This document shows, one piece after another, positions 17,946 to 27,397 of a stretch of 64,000 nucleotides of DNA (the stretch's first letter is position 1; the number at the start of each line of letters is the position of its first letter). The notes under the pieces were generated by a model. The model was given only the letters and a program-made list of their open reading frames with translations. It did not search any database and was not told the DNA's origin. A program made the position numbers and the translations under genes. The stretch is from Marinospirillum sp035271045 (GTDB lineage: Bacteria > Pseudomonadota > Gammaproteobacteria > Pseudomonadales > Halomonadaceae): positions 196,361 to 260,360 of the forward strand of contig NZ_DATESC010000007.1 of assembly GCF_035271045.1 (NCBI RefSeq). The letters run 5' to 3'.

Positions 17946-17977
17946 TTGACAAGTTATTAGTATTGATTATCATTTAC
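17946..17977 (+). promoter_or_regulatory. Promoter of the heme receptor with overlapping second Fur-like site
   Basis: A consensus -35 TTGACA (17946-17951) is followed after 16 bases by a -10-like TATCAT (17968-17973). A second Fur-like sequence (TATTGATTATCATTTAC, 17961-17977) covers the -10. This predicts an approximately 75-base leader before the receptor ATG and iron repression by occlusion of the -10. Confidence 0.6.
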
Positions 17978-18051
17978 AAGGTCAGCCAGCCACGTTCGTT
18001 AAAGAACTGCCAGCCAGCAATTTTTTTAATTCTGTGCTTAGGGAGTTTTTA

Positions 18052-20079
18052 ATGAGCCGCTGTACTTTTAGCCGTTTGGCGTTCTTAGGTCTGGTTTTAG
18101 CTGCGCCGTACTTGCAAGCAGAATCTCTTCAAGAATCTAGTGCCTCCTCAATTAAAGTAAGCCGACTAGACAATATTTTAGTCACTGGCACACGTACCGA
18201 ACGTGCCTTGGTAGACATTCCTGTTCGTACCCAAGTGATTAGTGCTGCAGATATTGAAAAAAACCACGCCAAAGATTTACAAGAAGCACTTTCCCATGTG
18301 CCAGGGTTACAACTGCGCCCTATTCATGGCAAAACCGGCTATGGCGTATGGCTGCAAGGCATTGATGCTAACCGTGTACTTATTTTAGTTGATGGTAATC
18401 CTGTTTCTGCCAGCACTGGCTCTGCTGTAGACACCAGCCAAATTGCGGTAACCGATATCGAACGCATCGAAATTATTAAAGGCGCTGCCTCGGCTATGTA
18501 CGGCACTTCGGCTATGGGCGGTGTGGTCAATATTATTACCCGTCAGCACTCGCAACCTATTTCAGCATCAGTCACTGCCAGTGGCGGTAGTTGGGGCGAC
18601 CAAGACCTTAAAAGTAACGCTTTAGCGCAGCGGCATTTAAAAGGCCAAATCGCCCTTAACAATGATGCTTGGAGCTTCAACCTTATGGGTGATGTGCGTG
18701 ACCAAGATGGCTGGACAGCAACACCGAATAGCATCAGCAATGAAGGTTTCAAAGGGTATAAACGCAATTTAGCCAGCCAAGTGCAATACCGTTTTTCTCC
18801 TGATTTTAAATTCACGCTTTCGCCCCGTATTTACCAAGAAGACCTAACCAACGGGCTAAGTGAGTTTGCGCCGGGCATTGGTAATATAAAGGTCGATAAA
18901 AAAGAGCAAACCACCACCTTACATTTAGGCGCAAGACTAGAAAAAGGCCAAAAAGATGCGTTTAACTGGTCGATTAATGCTTTAACCGAAACTTTTAAAG
19001 GCGAAACGGCACAAGACAAACCATCCACCCAATGGGTAGATCAGCAGCGTGATACCGATATAGATCAGCAATTAGTTACTCTACAAATTAACTACCCTCT
19101 AGGTAATCATCACTTATCTTTTGGTGGTCAGGTTTCAGAAGAGACTATGGATGTAGTGCAATACAAACGCACTGGTAGTACAACAGAACGCCTTGTGGAA
19201 GTCGATAACGCCACAGCCAGCAATCAAGAGCTATTCCTGCAAGACAGCTGGTTTATTGGTGAACATTTAGAACTCTTACCCGGCTTTCGAGTGCATCACG
19301 ACAAAGACGCAGGCACTCACTTTTCACCCATGATGAACAGTTTATTCTTCAAAACCTTCGATTCAGGCGACCGCATTAATCTACGTTTAGGCGTAGGCAA
19401 TGGTTACCGTGTCGCCAATTTAAAAGAACGCTACTTTGTTTTTGATCACAGCCAATTTGGCTACAAGGTGATGGGTAACCCAGATTTAGAACCTGAAAGC
19501 TCTATCAGTTATCAGGCAGGCATTGAATGGCTAAAAGCGTCTAATAATGCCCGTTTAGAACTGAGCCTATTTCGCAATGACATTACTGACTTAATTGAAT
19601 CTGACCAAGATTTAGCTGAGTCGGCCATTCAGAACTTACAAATTTTTCGCTACCAAAACTTTGAAAAAGCCCGTACTCAAGGCGCTGAACTGGTTCTACA
19701 CACGCCGCTGGGTTTAGGTTTTAGTTTCGATTTGGGCTACACCTGGATGGAAGCCACCGACCGCATGACAGGCAACGACCTGCCTAGCCGCCCAGAGCAT
19801 TTAGTGAAATTGGGCTTAGATTGGCAAACGCCACTGAATGGTTTGGTGCTTACAGCCAAAGCCAAGTATGAATCCCAACAGTTCACAGACAGTGAAAATA
19901 CCAATAAAACACCCGCCTTTACCGTTTTAGATTTAAAAGCTAACTACACGCTTAACCCCCATTGGCGCATTTTTAGCGGTGTAAATAACGCCACCAACAC
20001 CCAAAAAGATTTCACCCAAGCAGATAACCGCCCTGAAGAAGGCCGTTTTATCTACCTAGGCATGGGCTGGAAATACTAA
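18052..20079 (+). CDS. TonB-dependent outer-membrane receptor, probable heme receptor
   Basis: About 675 residues from ATG 18052, with AGGGAG upstream; an in-frame GTG 18 bases earlier gives residues that do not extend a signal peptide well. The signal peptide ends near YLQA. A TonB-box-like LDNILVTGTR is followed by the plug (VPGLQLRP, RVLILVDGNPVSA, IERIEIIKGAASAMYGTSAMGG) and the 22-strand barrel ending in YLGMGWKY with a terminal aromatic. Adjacent hmuSTUV and a HmuY-like lipoprotein suggest heme or hemoprotein as ligand. The HxxNPNL-type heme-receptor motif was not recognised with certainty. Confidence 0.88.
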   Translation: MSRCTFSRLAFLGLVLAAPYLQAESLQESSASSIKVSRLDNILVTGTRTERALVDIPVRTQVISAADIEKNHAKDLQEALSHVPGLQLRPIHGKTGYGVWLQGIDANRVLILVDGNPVSASTGSAVDTSQIAVTDIERIEIIKGAASAMYGTSAMGGVVNIITRQHSQPISASVTASGGSWGDQDLKSNALAQRHLKGQIALNNDAWSFNLMGDVRDQDGWTATPNSISNEGFKGYKRNLASQVQYRFSPDFKFTLSPRIYQEDLTNGLSEFAPGIGNIKVDKKEQTTTLHLGARLEKGQKDAFNWSINALTETFKGETAQDKPSTQWVDQQRDTDIDQQLVTLQINYPLGNHHLSFGGQVSEETMDVVQYKRTGSTTERLVEVDNATASNQELFLQDSWFIGEHLELLPGFRVHHDKDAGTHFSPMMNSLFFKTFDSGDRINLRLGVGNGYRVANLKERYFVFDHSQFGYKVMGNPDLEPESSISYQAGIEWLKASNNARLELSLFRNDITDLIESDQDLAESAIQNLQIFRYQNFEKARTQGAELVLHTPLGLGFSFDLGYTWMEATDRMTGNDLPSRPEHLVKLGLDWQTPLNGLVLTAKAKYESQQFTDSENTNKTPAFTVLDLKANYTLNPHWRIFSGVNNATNTQKDFTQADNRPEEGRFIYLGMGWKY

Positions 20080-20123
20080 CTCCCCAACTGATTCACTTTC
20101 TTAACTAATATGAGGCAATAACC

Positions 20124-21269
20124 ATGCAGCGTAATACTCAACAGTCGTTCAAATTCAACAAAAAACCTCTGGCTATCAGCCTAGCTCTATTACTGCTTGC
20201 AGGTGGTATGCAAGGTTGCAGCAGCTCATCGGATGATAACGACTCATCTGCTAGCGGCTCAACCCCTCCAACCTCTAGTTCAGGAAATTTAGCCACCCTA
20301 GATGCAACTAAAGCTAAAGCACGCCTTAACCTCGCCACGGGTGAATTAACTACAGAAGAAGGTAACTGGCAGGTTGCTTATGAAAAATACGTAGGTTTTA
20401 GTCTAAAGGACGGTGTTAAAGCCTGTTTAGCGCATGAAGTAACAACGCTTTATGATGCAGACAGCAAACCAATTGAAGCAGAGTTTAGCAAGCTGACTAA
20501 AGACAATACGTTAGCTGCTTTTAATCAGGTTGATATTAATAATACCGATAGTTGTACACCAATAGAAAACAGCATAAAAACACTAATTTCCAGTGATGCC
20601 TGGTGGACCTATAACCCAGACCCAACAGCAGGCGGTAAAGTTACAGTTCATACTGATGATACCAATGGCTGGATTTTAAAGTCTGCTGACGGCAAAGCTT
20701 ATGCGCGAATTAAATTTACTGAATTTGCAACTCGCCAGTACACCATGAAAATGAATATTGAAAAATGGAATGGCAGTAGTTTTGATGCTGCTATGCAAAC
20801 GCCAAATTTAGATTTTAGTAGCGAAACGGCTTATTGGGATTTAGAAACCAACAGCGTCTCCACAATAGATAATAGCAATTGGGAACTGAAGTTTTCTAAA
20901 CAAGGCCGTGATATTTTAATTCAAGTCAACGGTGGTGCTTCAGGTAAAGGGCAAGCCGGCGTAGCTGGTAAAGATGGTGCTTTACAAGTGGCTTCTGTTG
21001 ATGATGTAACCGACCCAACCAACACCGCACAGGTTTATAAATATTTTGCAGACGGTGCCGAAGGTGCATTTACTAAGCCGGGTGACTTTGGGCCCTTAGA
21101 ATACGGCGTAGGCGAAGGCAACCATGATATGTGGCCTACTTTTGCGACTTATTTAATCGAAGACAACAGCAACTTTTATAAAATGCAGGTGATTAGTAAT
21201 AAAGGTGAAAGTGGCTCAGACCCTTCAGCAACCTTGGTTATTCGTTACGATGAAGCCAAAGCTAAGTAG
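20124..21269 (+). CDS. HmuY-family heme-binding lipoprotein
   Basis: The 381-residue protein starts with a lipoprotein signal (LLLLAGGMQGCSSSSDDN; lipidated Cys about residue 32) followed by a Ser/Asp-rich linker. The body contains YTMKMNIEKWNGSSFDA and the beta-rich pattern of HmuY domains. HmuY of Porphyromonas takes heme from host hemoproteins and hands it to the cognate TonB receptor HmuR; here the receptor lies directly upstream, 44 bases away. Gammaproteobacterial members are longer than PgHmuY. Which Met or His residues bind heme cannot be said. A strong terminator follows. Confidence 0.75.
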   Translation: MQRNTQQSFKFNKKPLAISLALLLLAGGMQGCSSSSDDNDSSASGSTPPTSSSGNLATLDATKAKARLNLATGELTTEEGNWQVAYEKYVGFSLKDGVKACLAHEVTTLYDADSKPIEAEFSKLTKDNTLAAFNQVDINNTDSCTPIENSIKTLISSDAWWTYNPDPTAGGKVTVHTDDTNGWILKSADGKAYARIKFTEFATRQYTMKMNIEKWNGSSFDAAMQTPNLDFSSETAYWDLETNSVSTIDNSNWELKFSKQGRDILIQVNGGASGKGQAGVAGKDGALQVASVDDVTDPTNTAQVYKYFADGAEGAFTKPGDFGPLEYGVGEGNHDMWPTFATYLIEDNSNFYKMQVISNKGESGSDPSATLVIRYDEAKAK

Positions 21270-21309
21270 CTTTTAATCGCTTGATTTGAATAAATCAGCT
21301 TTAGCTAAC

Positions 21310-21351
21310 AATGCGCCCAAAGAATAGAGATATTCAAAAGGCGCATTTTTT
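21310..21351 (+). terminator. Rho-independent terminator after the HmuY-like gene
   Basis: The inverted repeat AATGCGCC/GGCGCATT has a loop of about 22 bases and is followed by TTTTT. It ends the receptor-HmuY transcript and meets the 3' end of the convergent peroxidase gene. Confidence 0.7.
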
Positions 21352-22519
21352 ATTGCTTAATTAAATGCTCGTAACGTTGGTCTGTTAAAGACTTTAAGAA
21401 AGCAATTAAATCTTGTTTATCTTGCTTAGATAAAGCCGGCATCATTAACTCTGTAGAATGAATGGCTTCTGGAAAGCTGGTTTCTGCCCAAGGCTTATCA
21501 GTTTCAGGGTTAATTAAGTTTGATGAATTATTAGGGCGACTTCTAAAGTTATAAAATTCTAGTACTGTGTCTAACTCAGCAAATACGCCATTGTGCATAT
21601 AAGGCCCGGTGACTGCCACATTACGTAAGGTAGGTGTTTTAAATGCACCATTATTTAATCCCGCATCTTTAGTTGTTACCCCAGTTAAGGCTTGTACAGT
21701 CAGGTTTACTGGCGTGCCCACATTTCGATACAGATAGTTGGTAAACATTTCTTTAGGCGCTGTTAGGTTTCTATTAAGTGTATGGCAGTTAATGCAGCTA
21801 GATAGACTAGGAGTATAGAAAATATCTTTGCCTCGCTCCTCAGCGGGTGTTAACTGATAGCTACCGGCTAACCAGCGATCATATTTTGAATCAAAACTAG
21901 CAAAGCTTTCTTCACTCTGCCAACTAGCTAAACTGCTGGTTAAAGCGTTATAAGCTTGCTCAGTCGTAGCAAAAACTTCATCGCCAAAAATCTGTTTAAA
22001 GCTTTGTGTATAAAAGCTTTTTTCCTGTAATCGAATAATTACCGCCGCTTTGTTCGGCATATTCATTTCTATAGGGTTAAGCAATGGTTGGCCAGCTTGT
22101 GCTTGCAAAGTTTTAGCGCGTCCATCATGAAAAAAACCACCTTCAGCTTCAGCATTACTATTTAAGTTAAAACTAGGTGTTAAATAGGCATAAGTTAAAG
22201 CTGGTGCATTACGCTGCCCTAAACTTACACCGTCATCACCCAGTGAAACAGCACCTTTAGCTGGGTTGGGGCGCGTATCAATAAAAGCCTGCTTTGCATT
22301 GTGGCAACTAGCACAAGACTGGCTTCTATTCAGGGATAAATTAGGGTCATTAAATAAATAATAGCCTAAAGCTTGTGGAGTATTAACGGCTTCACTGGGC
22401 AATAAAAAAGCATCATCTTGCGTTGAACCTTTTTCTTTTGAGTTACTGCTTGAGTCACAACCTGCCAACAATAAGCTAAAGAGAACCAAACTTGGTAAAG
22501 CTTTTGACTGCCTAGACAT
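21350..22519 (-). CDS. MauG/cytochrome c peroxidase-type di-heme lipoprotein
   Basis: The 389-residue protein has a lipobox (LLLAGC, Cys21) and two c-type heme sites, CASCH (69-73) and CINCH (242-246). It also contains the family motifs GFFHDGRAKTLQAQA, FKTPTLRNVAVTGPYMHNGVF and LSKQDKQDLIAFLKSL. Family members reduce hydrogen peroxide in the periplasm or, as MauG, modify protein side chains. It converges with the HmuY-like gene and is divergent from the second TonB receptor. A link to heme or iron handling is suggested by context only. Confidence 0.88.
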   Translation of the reverse strand: MSRQSKALPSLVLFSLLLAGCDSSSNSKEKGSTQDDAFLLPSEAVNTPQALGYYLFNDPNLSLNRSQSCASCHNAKQAFIDTRPNPAKGAVSLGDDGVSLGQRNAPALTYAYLTPSFNLNSNAEAEGGFFHDGRAKTLQAQAGQPLLNPIEMNMPNKAAVIIRLQEKSFYTQSFKQIFGDEVFATTEQAYNALTSSLASWQSEESFASFDSKYDRWLAGSYQLTPAEERGKDIFYTPSLSSCINCHTLNRNLTAPKEMFTNYLYRNVGTPVNLTVQALTGVTTKDAGLNNGAFKTPTLRNVAVTGPYMHNGVFAELDTVLEFYNFRSRPNNSSNLINPETDKPWAETSFPEAIHSTELMMPALSKQDKQDLIAFLKSLTDQRYEHLIKQ

Positions 22520-22580
22520 CGCTCATGCCTTCTCTATTAATCCATTAAAATTAAAAACCACTAACCAGTTTAATCTATTT

Positions 22581-22599
22581 GATTATGATTAGCATTACT
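22581..22599. promoter_or_regulatory. Fur-box-like site before the second TonB receptor
   Basis: GATTATGATTAGCATTACT matches the Fur consensus at about 15 of 19 positions by eye. It lies midway between the divergent peroxidase gene and the receptor, so either or both could be iron-regulated. Confidence 0.55.
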
Positions 22600-22682
22600 T
22601 GTTGCGACTAACTTTCATTTAATATACATTTAAAGCAATTGATTCCCCTTCTCATCATTGGCTACTCCTTGGAGTTTTGGTT

Positions 22683-24752
22683 ATGTCCTTTCCTTTTAAT
22701 AAAATTGCCTTAGGTTGTTTAGCGGCTTTAAGCCTTCCTCTACAAGCACAAACCGTGCAACTTGATGATCAAGTCATTACCGCCCGTGGTTATGAAAGTG
22801 ACAGTTTTGATACGCCTCAAGCCATTAGCATTATTAAACCTCAAGCCACAGACCAAGGCCCAGCGGGTAATTTATTAGTGGGTCAGCCAGGTTTGGCGGT
22901 ACAAAGTGACGGTGCTTGGGGTAAAAACCCGGTATTACGTGGCATGAAAAAAGAAAGCATTGTAGTCATGGTCGACGGCATTCGAGTTAATTCGGCTCAA
23001 CCACAGGGTGCACTGGCTTCATTTCTAGGCTTAGGTTTGCTGGATAGAGCTGAAGTTATAAAAGGGCCAAATTCAGTGCTTTATGGCAGTGGTGCCATGG
23101 GCGGTGTGGTCAATATGCTAACACCTTCACCTAGATTTACAGAACAAACCCAGCTTGGTGGGCATTTTGGTGCATCAGCCAGCAGTGTTGACAAAGGTTA
23201 CAGCGGCGCTCTGGTATTAGAAGGTAGCAATGCAAAACAAGGTTTTGTGGTGGGTTTAGCTGGCAGTGATGTGGGTGATTATAAAAGCCCTAACGGTCGT
23301 GAAGACAATACTGGCTACCAAGCAACCAGTGCCTTAGTAAGATACCAGCATAAGTTTGCTGAAGATTTTGTGGTGCGTGCCAATTTGCAGCGCCATGACG
23401 ATGACGATGTTTGGTACCCAGGTTCGGCACGCACGGGTGGGCAACCGGGTGGTGCTGGTGTTCCACCACCGCTTGGCACAGTTACTATTCACTCCCCTCA
23501 ACAACACCGTGAACTTTATAGCCTAGGTTTAGATGCCCCTTTGGCGGGTGGCACTTTATCCACTGACATTTATCACCAAGAAGTGTTTCGTCAAATTCGA
23601 GCCAATTCAAAAAACCTTAATCGTGACTATGTGCGCAATGATGTTTCTTTTAAAACCAATGGGTTACGTAGCCAGTGGAACACAGTTTTAGCTGACAGCC
23701 ATTGGCTAAGTGTGGGTGTTGAAGGTTGGAAAATGACCGGTAATCCAACACGCTATATGGACAACAATCCACCTGCCTTTAATAGCAATACACGCAACGA
23801 CCCTTTTAGAGATGGTGAAGTCACTTCAGCAGGTATCTTTTTACAAGATGAGTTTTCTATTGGTGAAACATTATTAACTGCTGGTTTACGTTATGATCAA
23901 GTAATGGGTGATGCTAAGGTGAAAGGCGCTGGGCCTGCTGCACAAACAACCGGCTTAAAAAGCACAGACAATAATGTGTCTTGGTCCTTAGGTGCAGTAC
24001 AACCACTAACCAACACAGTTAATGTTTATGCCAATCTTGGACAAGCTTACCGTGCAGCAGATTTACGTGAACGCTTTGAAGATTCAGCCCGTGGCGATGG
24101 TTACTACCATACGGGTAATCCACAGTTAGACCCCGAGCGCTCATCGAGTATTGAGCTAGGTTTAAAAGCGCGTGATGGTTTAATGGCTTACCAACTAGCC
24201 ACTTTTTATACCCAAGTGGATGACTACATTGCTGGGCGGGTTACTGGGCAAAATCACCCCCAAAATAGCCTACCCATTAAGAAGACTGAAAACCTAGATA
24301 AAGTTGAAATTTATGGTTTTGAAGGCAACCTTGAAATACCAGTTAGCTTTCTATTAGTTGATGCTGGTTTTACTTGGATGCGCGGCACTAACAAACAAGA
24401 CGATGAACCCTTGCACCAAATGCCTGCTAATGAATTACGCCTAGGGGTTGGCCAACCCGCAGAACAAGGTTTTAGCTGGCACACAGGTGTACGTGCAGTT
24501 GCCAAGCAAGATCGAATTGCCACTCAATTTACTAACGGAAGCGAAAATGAAACATCGGGGTTTGTTACACTTGATGCACGCTTAGGTTATAGCTTTGGCT
24601 CTATGGCTGGCTTAAAAACAAGTCATATCAACTTACAACTAAATAACTTGATGGATAAAAAATACCACGAGCATTTAACCGATGGCATTAGCGGCCAAGA
24701 ATTAAAAGCACCGGGGCGTGGTGTGGTTCTGGCCTTTAGCGGGAGTTTTTAA
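22683..24752 (+). CDS. TonB-dependent receptor of unknown substrate
   Basis: About 689 residues from ATG 22683; TTGGAG stands upstream. The signal peptide ends at PLQAQ. The plug carries QVITARGYESDSFDTPQAIS, GKNPVLRGMKKESIVVMVDG and AEVIKGPNSVLYGSGAMGG. The barrel ends in a terminal Phe (VLAFSGSF) preceded by a His/Asp-containing YHEHLTDGISGQELKAPGRG. The next gene begins at the stop codon (TAATG), giving one operon with a NitT/TauT-like ABC importer and an NnrS-type protein. The Fur-like site suggests an iron compound. Sequence alone does not identify the ligand. Confidence 0.85.
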   Translation: MSFPFNKIALGCLAALSLPLQAQTVQLDDQVITARGYESDSFDTPQAISIIKPQATDQGPAGNLLVGQPGLAVQSDGAWGKNPVLRGMKKESIVVMVDGIRVNSAQPQGALASFLGLGLLDRAEVIKGPNSVLYGSGAMGGVVNMLTPSPRFTEQTQLGGHFGASASSVDKGYSGALVLEGSNAKQGFVVGLAGSDVGDYKSPNGREDNTGYQATSALVRYQHKFAEDFVVRANLQRHDDDDVWYPGSARTGGQPGGAGVPPPLGTVTIHSPQQHRELYSLGLDAPLAGGTLSTDIYHQEVFRQIRANSKNLNRDYVRNDVSFKTNGLRSQWNTVLADSHWLSVGVEGWKMTGNPTRYMDNNPPAFNSNTRNDPFRDGEVTSAGIFLQDEFSIGETLLTAGLRYDQVMGDAKVKGAGPAAQTTGLKSTDNNVSWSLGAVQPLTNTVNVYANLGQAYRAADLRERFEDSARGDGYYHTGNPQLDPERSSSIELGLKARDGLMAYQLATFYTQVDDYIAGRVTGQNHPQNSLPIKKTENLDKVEIYGFEGNLEIPVSFLLVDAGFTWMRGTNKQDDEPLHQMPANELRLGVGQPAEQGFSWHTGVRAVAKQDRIATQFTNGSENETSGFVTLDARLGYSFGSMAGLKTSHINLQLNNLMDKKYHEHLTDGISGQELKAPGRGVVLAFSGSF

Positions 24753-25771
24753 TGCGCTATAACTATTTTTCAACACTGTTTATCCACCTTATTCTTGCCT
24801 GTCTGCTACTGGCAGGTTTAAGCACTACTGCTAGGGCACAAGAAAAACTGCCTAAATTAGTACTGGCAGGGCCTTTTTCTTCGGTTGCTAATCCTTTAGT
24901 TCACATGGTTGAATCGGGCGCATTAGATGATATAGCCGATAAAGTAGAATTTGTTAGCTGGCGTGATCCTGACCATCTGCGCATGTTGGCATTAAATGGT
25001 GAAACCGATGTACTAGCCATGCCAGTGAATGTGGCAGCAAATCTTTATAACCGTGGCGCACCAGTAAAATTATTAAATGTTTCCACCTGGGGCTTATTAT
25101 GGATGGTGTCACGCGATAATAACCTAACCAGTATTGAAGACTTTCGTGGCAAAGAAGTGGCTATGCCTTTTCGTGGCGATATGCCAGACATTATCTTTGG
25201 TGTATTGGCAGAACGTGCTGGTATAGATGTAAAAAAGGATATAAAACTACGCTATGTAGCTTCACCTTTAGATGCTATGCAACTTTTGCTGATGAGGCGT
25301 GTTGACCATGCTTTATTAGCTGAGCCAGCCGTTTCTATGGCGCTACGTAAAAGTGGTTCTTTTCCTATTGGTATTATTGCCCCTGAATTACATCGCAGTT
25401 TAGATTTGCAAAAAGCTTGGGGTCTTAGCTTTGAAAGGCAAGGCCGTATAGCACAAGCAGGAATAACTTTGGTTGGAAAGCAACGTAATAATCCAGAGCT
25501 AGCCGCACGTATTGCTGAAGAATATAAAAAATCATTAGCTTGGTGTTCTGAAAATTCCAATGCTTGCGGTAAAATGATTGCCAAACGTGTGCCTATGTTA
25601 AATGCTGAAGCAGTCGCCGATGCCATGGCAGTTAGCCAAATGGACGCTGTTTCAGCGATGAGTGCACGTTTTGAAGTAGAGTTTTTACTCAACCAACTTT
25701 TTGCCAAAAACCCAGCATCCATTGGTGGTAAGCTGCCCGACGATGACTTTTATTGGCAACAACCCAAGTAA
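24752..25771 (+). CDS. NitT/TauT-type ABC transporter substrate-binding protein
   Basis: The 339-residue protein has a signal peptide ending near TTARAQ and a type II periplasmic-binding fold of the SsuA/TauA/THI5-like family: ETDVLAMPVNVAANLYNRGAP, IEDFRGKEVAMPF, RRVDHALLAEPAVSMAL. The known family binds sulfonates, nitrate or pyrimidine precursors, but many members are unassigned. The start overlaps the receptor stop by one base, a strong sign that outer- and inner-membrane steps serve the same ligand. Confidence 0.85.
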   Translation: MRYNYFSTLFIHLILACLLLAGLSTTARAQEKLPKLVLAGPFSSVANPLVHMVESGALDDIADKVEFVSWRDPDHLRMLALNGETDVLAMPVNVAANLYNRGAPVKLLNVSTWGLLWMVSRDNNLTSIEDFRGKEVAMPFRGDMPDIIFGVLAERAGIDVKKDIKLRYVASPLDAMQLLLMRRVDHALLAEPAVSMALRKSGSFPIGIIAPELHRSLDLQKAWGLSFERQGRIAQAGITLVGKQRNNPELAARIAEEYKKSLAWCSENSNACGKMIAKRVPMLNAEAVADAMAVSQMDAVSAMSARFEVEFLLNQLFAKNPASIGGKLPDDDFYWQQPK

Positions 25772-25784
25772 ACATTAGGTTTTT

Positions 25785-26576
25785 ATGCACTTACTGCGTA
25801 GCACTTTTCGTGAATTGCCAAGTTACTTATGGAGTGGCTGGGGTGCAATTTGTAGCCTTTTATTACTTATGGCTGCTTGGCAGTTGGTTAGTGAACATTA
25901 TGGCTCTTTAGTATTGGCCCAACCCTTAGAAACTTTTACTAGCTTTCAACACCTTTGGAATGACCAAACCATGCCTGAAGCCCTATTAATTACAGGGCGA
26001 CGGGCTTTGTTGGGTTTGTTGCTGGCTTTAGGCTTGGGTACAGGGTTAGGTTTATTGGCAGGGGTTTCAGTAACCGCTGCTATGATGTCTAGGCCTTTGG
26101 TTACCGTACTGCTAGGTATGCCGCCCATTGCTTGGTTAGTGTTAGCCATGTTGTGGTTTGGGGCAAGTGATGGCACGCCAATATTTACAGTATTTGTTGC
26201 TACCTTCCCTATGGTTTTTATTGGAGCTTTGCAAGGTGCTCGCACGGTTGATAATCAGCTCAATGAAATGGCGCAAACCCTGCAACTTCCTAAACGCATG
26301 ATGTTGTTTGACGTGTATTTACCCCATGTATTTTCTTATCTTTTTCCTGCTTGGGTGGCTGCTTTAGGCATGTCGTGGAAAATTGTCGTTATGGCTGAAT
26401 TATTAGCTAACCAAGATGGTGTGGGTGCATCTTTGGCAGTGGCACGTTCACATTTAGACAGCGCAGCAAGCATGGCGTGGATTTGTGCAATTGTGCTTTT
26501 ATTGCTGGGTATAGAGTATTTGTTTCTTGAACCCATTAAGCGGCAAGTTGAACGCTGGCGAGTAACCGAAACATGA
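25785..26576 (+). CDS. ABC transporter permease, NitT/TauT type
   Basis: The 263-residue membrane protein has about six helices and the permease EAA loop (EMAQTLQLPKRMMLFDVYLP), like SsuC/TauC. The segment GMSWKIVVMAELLANQDGVG is diagnostic of this permease group. It starts 13 bases after the binding protein and overlaps the ATPase gene by four bases. It should form the inner-membrane channel of the importer. Confidence 0.88.
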   Translation: MHLLRSTFRELPSYLWSGWGAICSLLLLMAAWQLVSEHYGSLVLAQPLETFTSFQHLWNDQTMPEALLITGRRALLGLLLALGLGTGLGLLAGVSVTAAMMSRPLVTVLLGMPPIAWLVLAMLWFGASDGTPIFTVFVATFPMVFIGALQGARTVDNQLNEMAQTLQLPKRMMLFDVYLPHVFSYLFPAWVAALGMSWKIVVMAELLANQDGVGASLAVARSHLDSAASMAWICAIVLLLLGIEYLFLEPIKRQVERWRVTET

Positions 26577-27397
26577 GCAGTTCACTTAATACAAAGCCAG
26601 TAAGCCAAAAAGGTTATTTGCTGGTTGAAAATGTAGAACATGATTTTGTTCGCACCCAAGTACTAAAAAACATTTCTTTCTCTATTTCTGCTGGTGAAGT
26701 TTATGCTTTAGTTGGGCCTTCTGGTTGTGGTAAAACAACGCTTTTACACCTGTGTAATGGTTTATTAGATTTACAGGATGGCGTGATTGAAAATACCTTT
26801 AAAAATACTGCTAGTATGTTTCAACAGCCGCGTTTATTACCTTGGAAAACCTGCCTAGACAATATGACACTTGGGCTTAAAGCAAGGCGCTGGAATAAAA
26901 AGGACCGTAACCTTAAAGGGTTAAAGTTGGCAGCCTTAGTAGGTTTGCAGCCAAGTGATCTGGAAAAGTTTCCTCATCAATTATCAGGTGGAATGCAAAG
27001 CCGTGTTGCCTTGGCAAGAGTACTTCTATTAGAGCCAGATTTACTACTACTGGATGAACCCTTTTCAGCCTTAGACATAGGTTTAAAAACGGAGCTCTAT
27101 CAACTGTTGCTTGAGCAACAATCGCAACGCGACTTAGCAGTATTAATGATTACCCATGACTTAATGGAAGCCGTGCGCCTGTGTGACAACATTCTGTTAA
27201 TGAATAGTAAACCAGGGCGCATTGCAGCTAGTTTTAAGCTAACTAGACCAACTAGCCTGCGTGACGATGCTTGGGTATACCAAACCACTGCTGAATTATT
27301 GCAACAACCAATAGTGCGTGAAAGTTTTGAACTACCCCCACCAACCAGCCCCAGTCCAGTTGATTTAACCACCCGCGAATGGAGCTATAAGTGCTAA
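26573..27397 (+). CDS. ABC transporter ATP-binding protein, NitT/TauT type
   Basis: The ATPase of 274 residues has Walker A GPSGCGKT (48-55), Q-loop FQQPRLLPW, signature LSGGMQSRVALAR and Walker B LLLLDEPFSALD. The Q-loop followed by RLLPW is typical of the SsuB/TauB group. It overlaps the permease (ATGA) and the following NnrS gene by seven bases. It energises the importer. Confidence 0.92.
   Translation: MSSSLNTKPVSQKGYLLVENVEHDFVRTQVLKNISFSISAGEVYALVGPSGCGKTTLLHLCNGLLDLQDGVIENTFKNTASMFQQPRLLPWKTCLDNMTLGLKARRWNKKDRNLKGLKLAALVGLQPSDLEKFPHQLSGGMQSRVALARVLLLEPDLLLLDEPFSALDIGLKTELYQLLLEQQSQRDLAVLMITHDLMEAVRLCDNILLMNSKPGRIAASFKLTRPTSLRDDAWVYQTTAELLQQPIVRESFELPPPTSPSPVDLTTREWSYKC

Noticed and set aside
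18339..19028. Several minus-strand frames within the heme receptor
   Set aside because: Shadows caused by the codon use of the receptor; no start signals.
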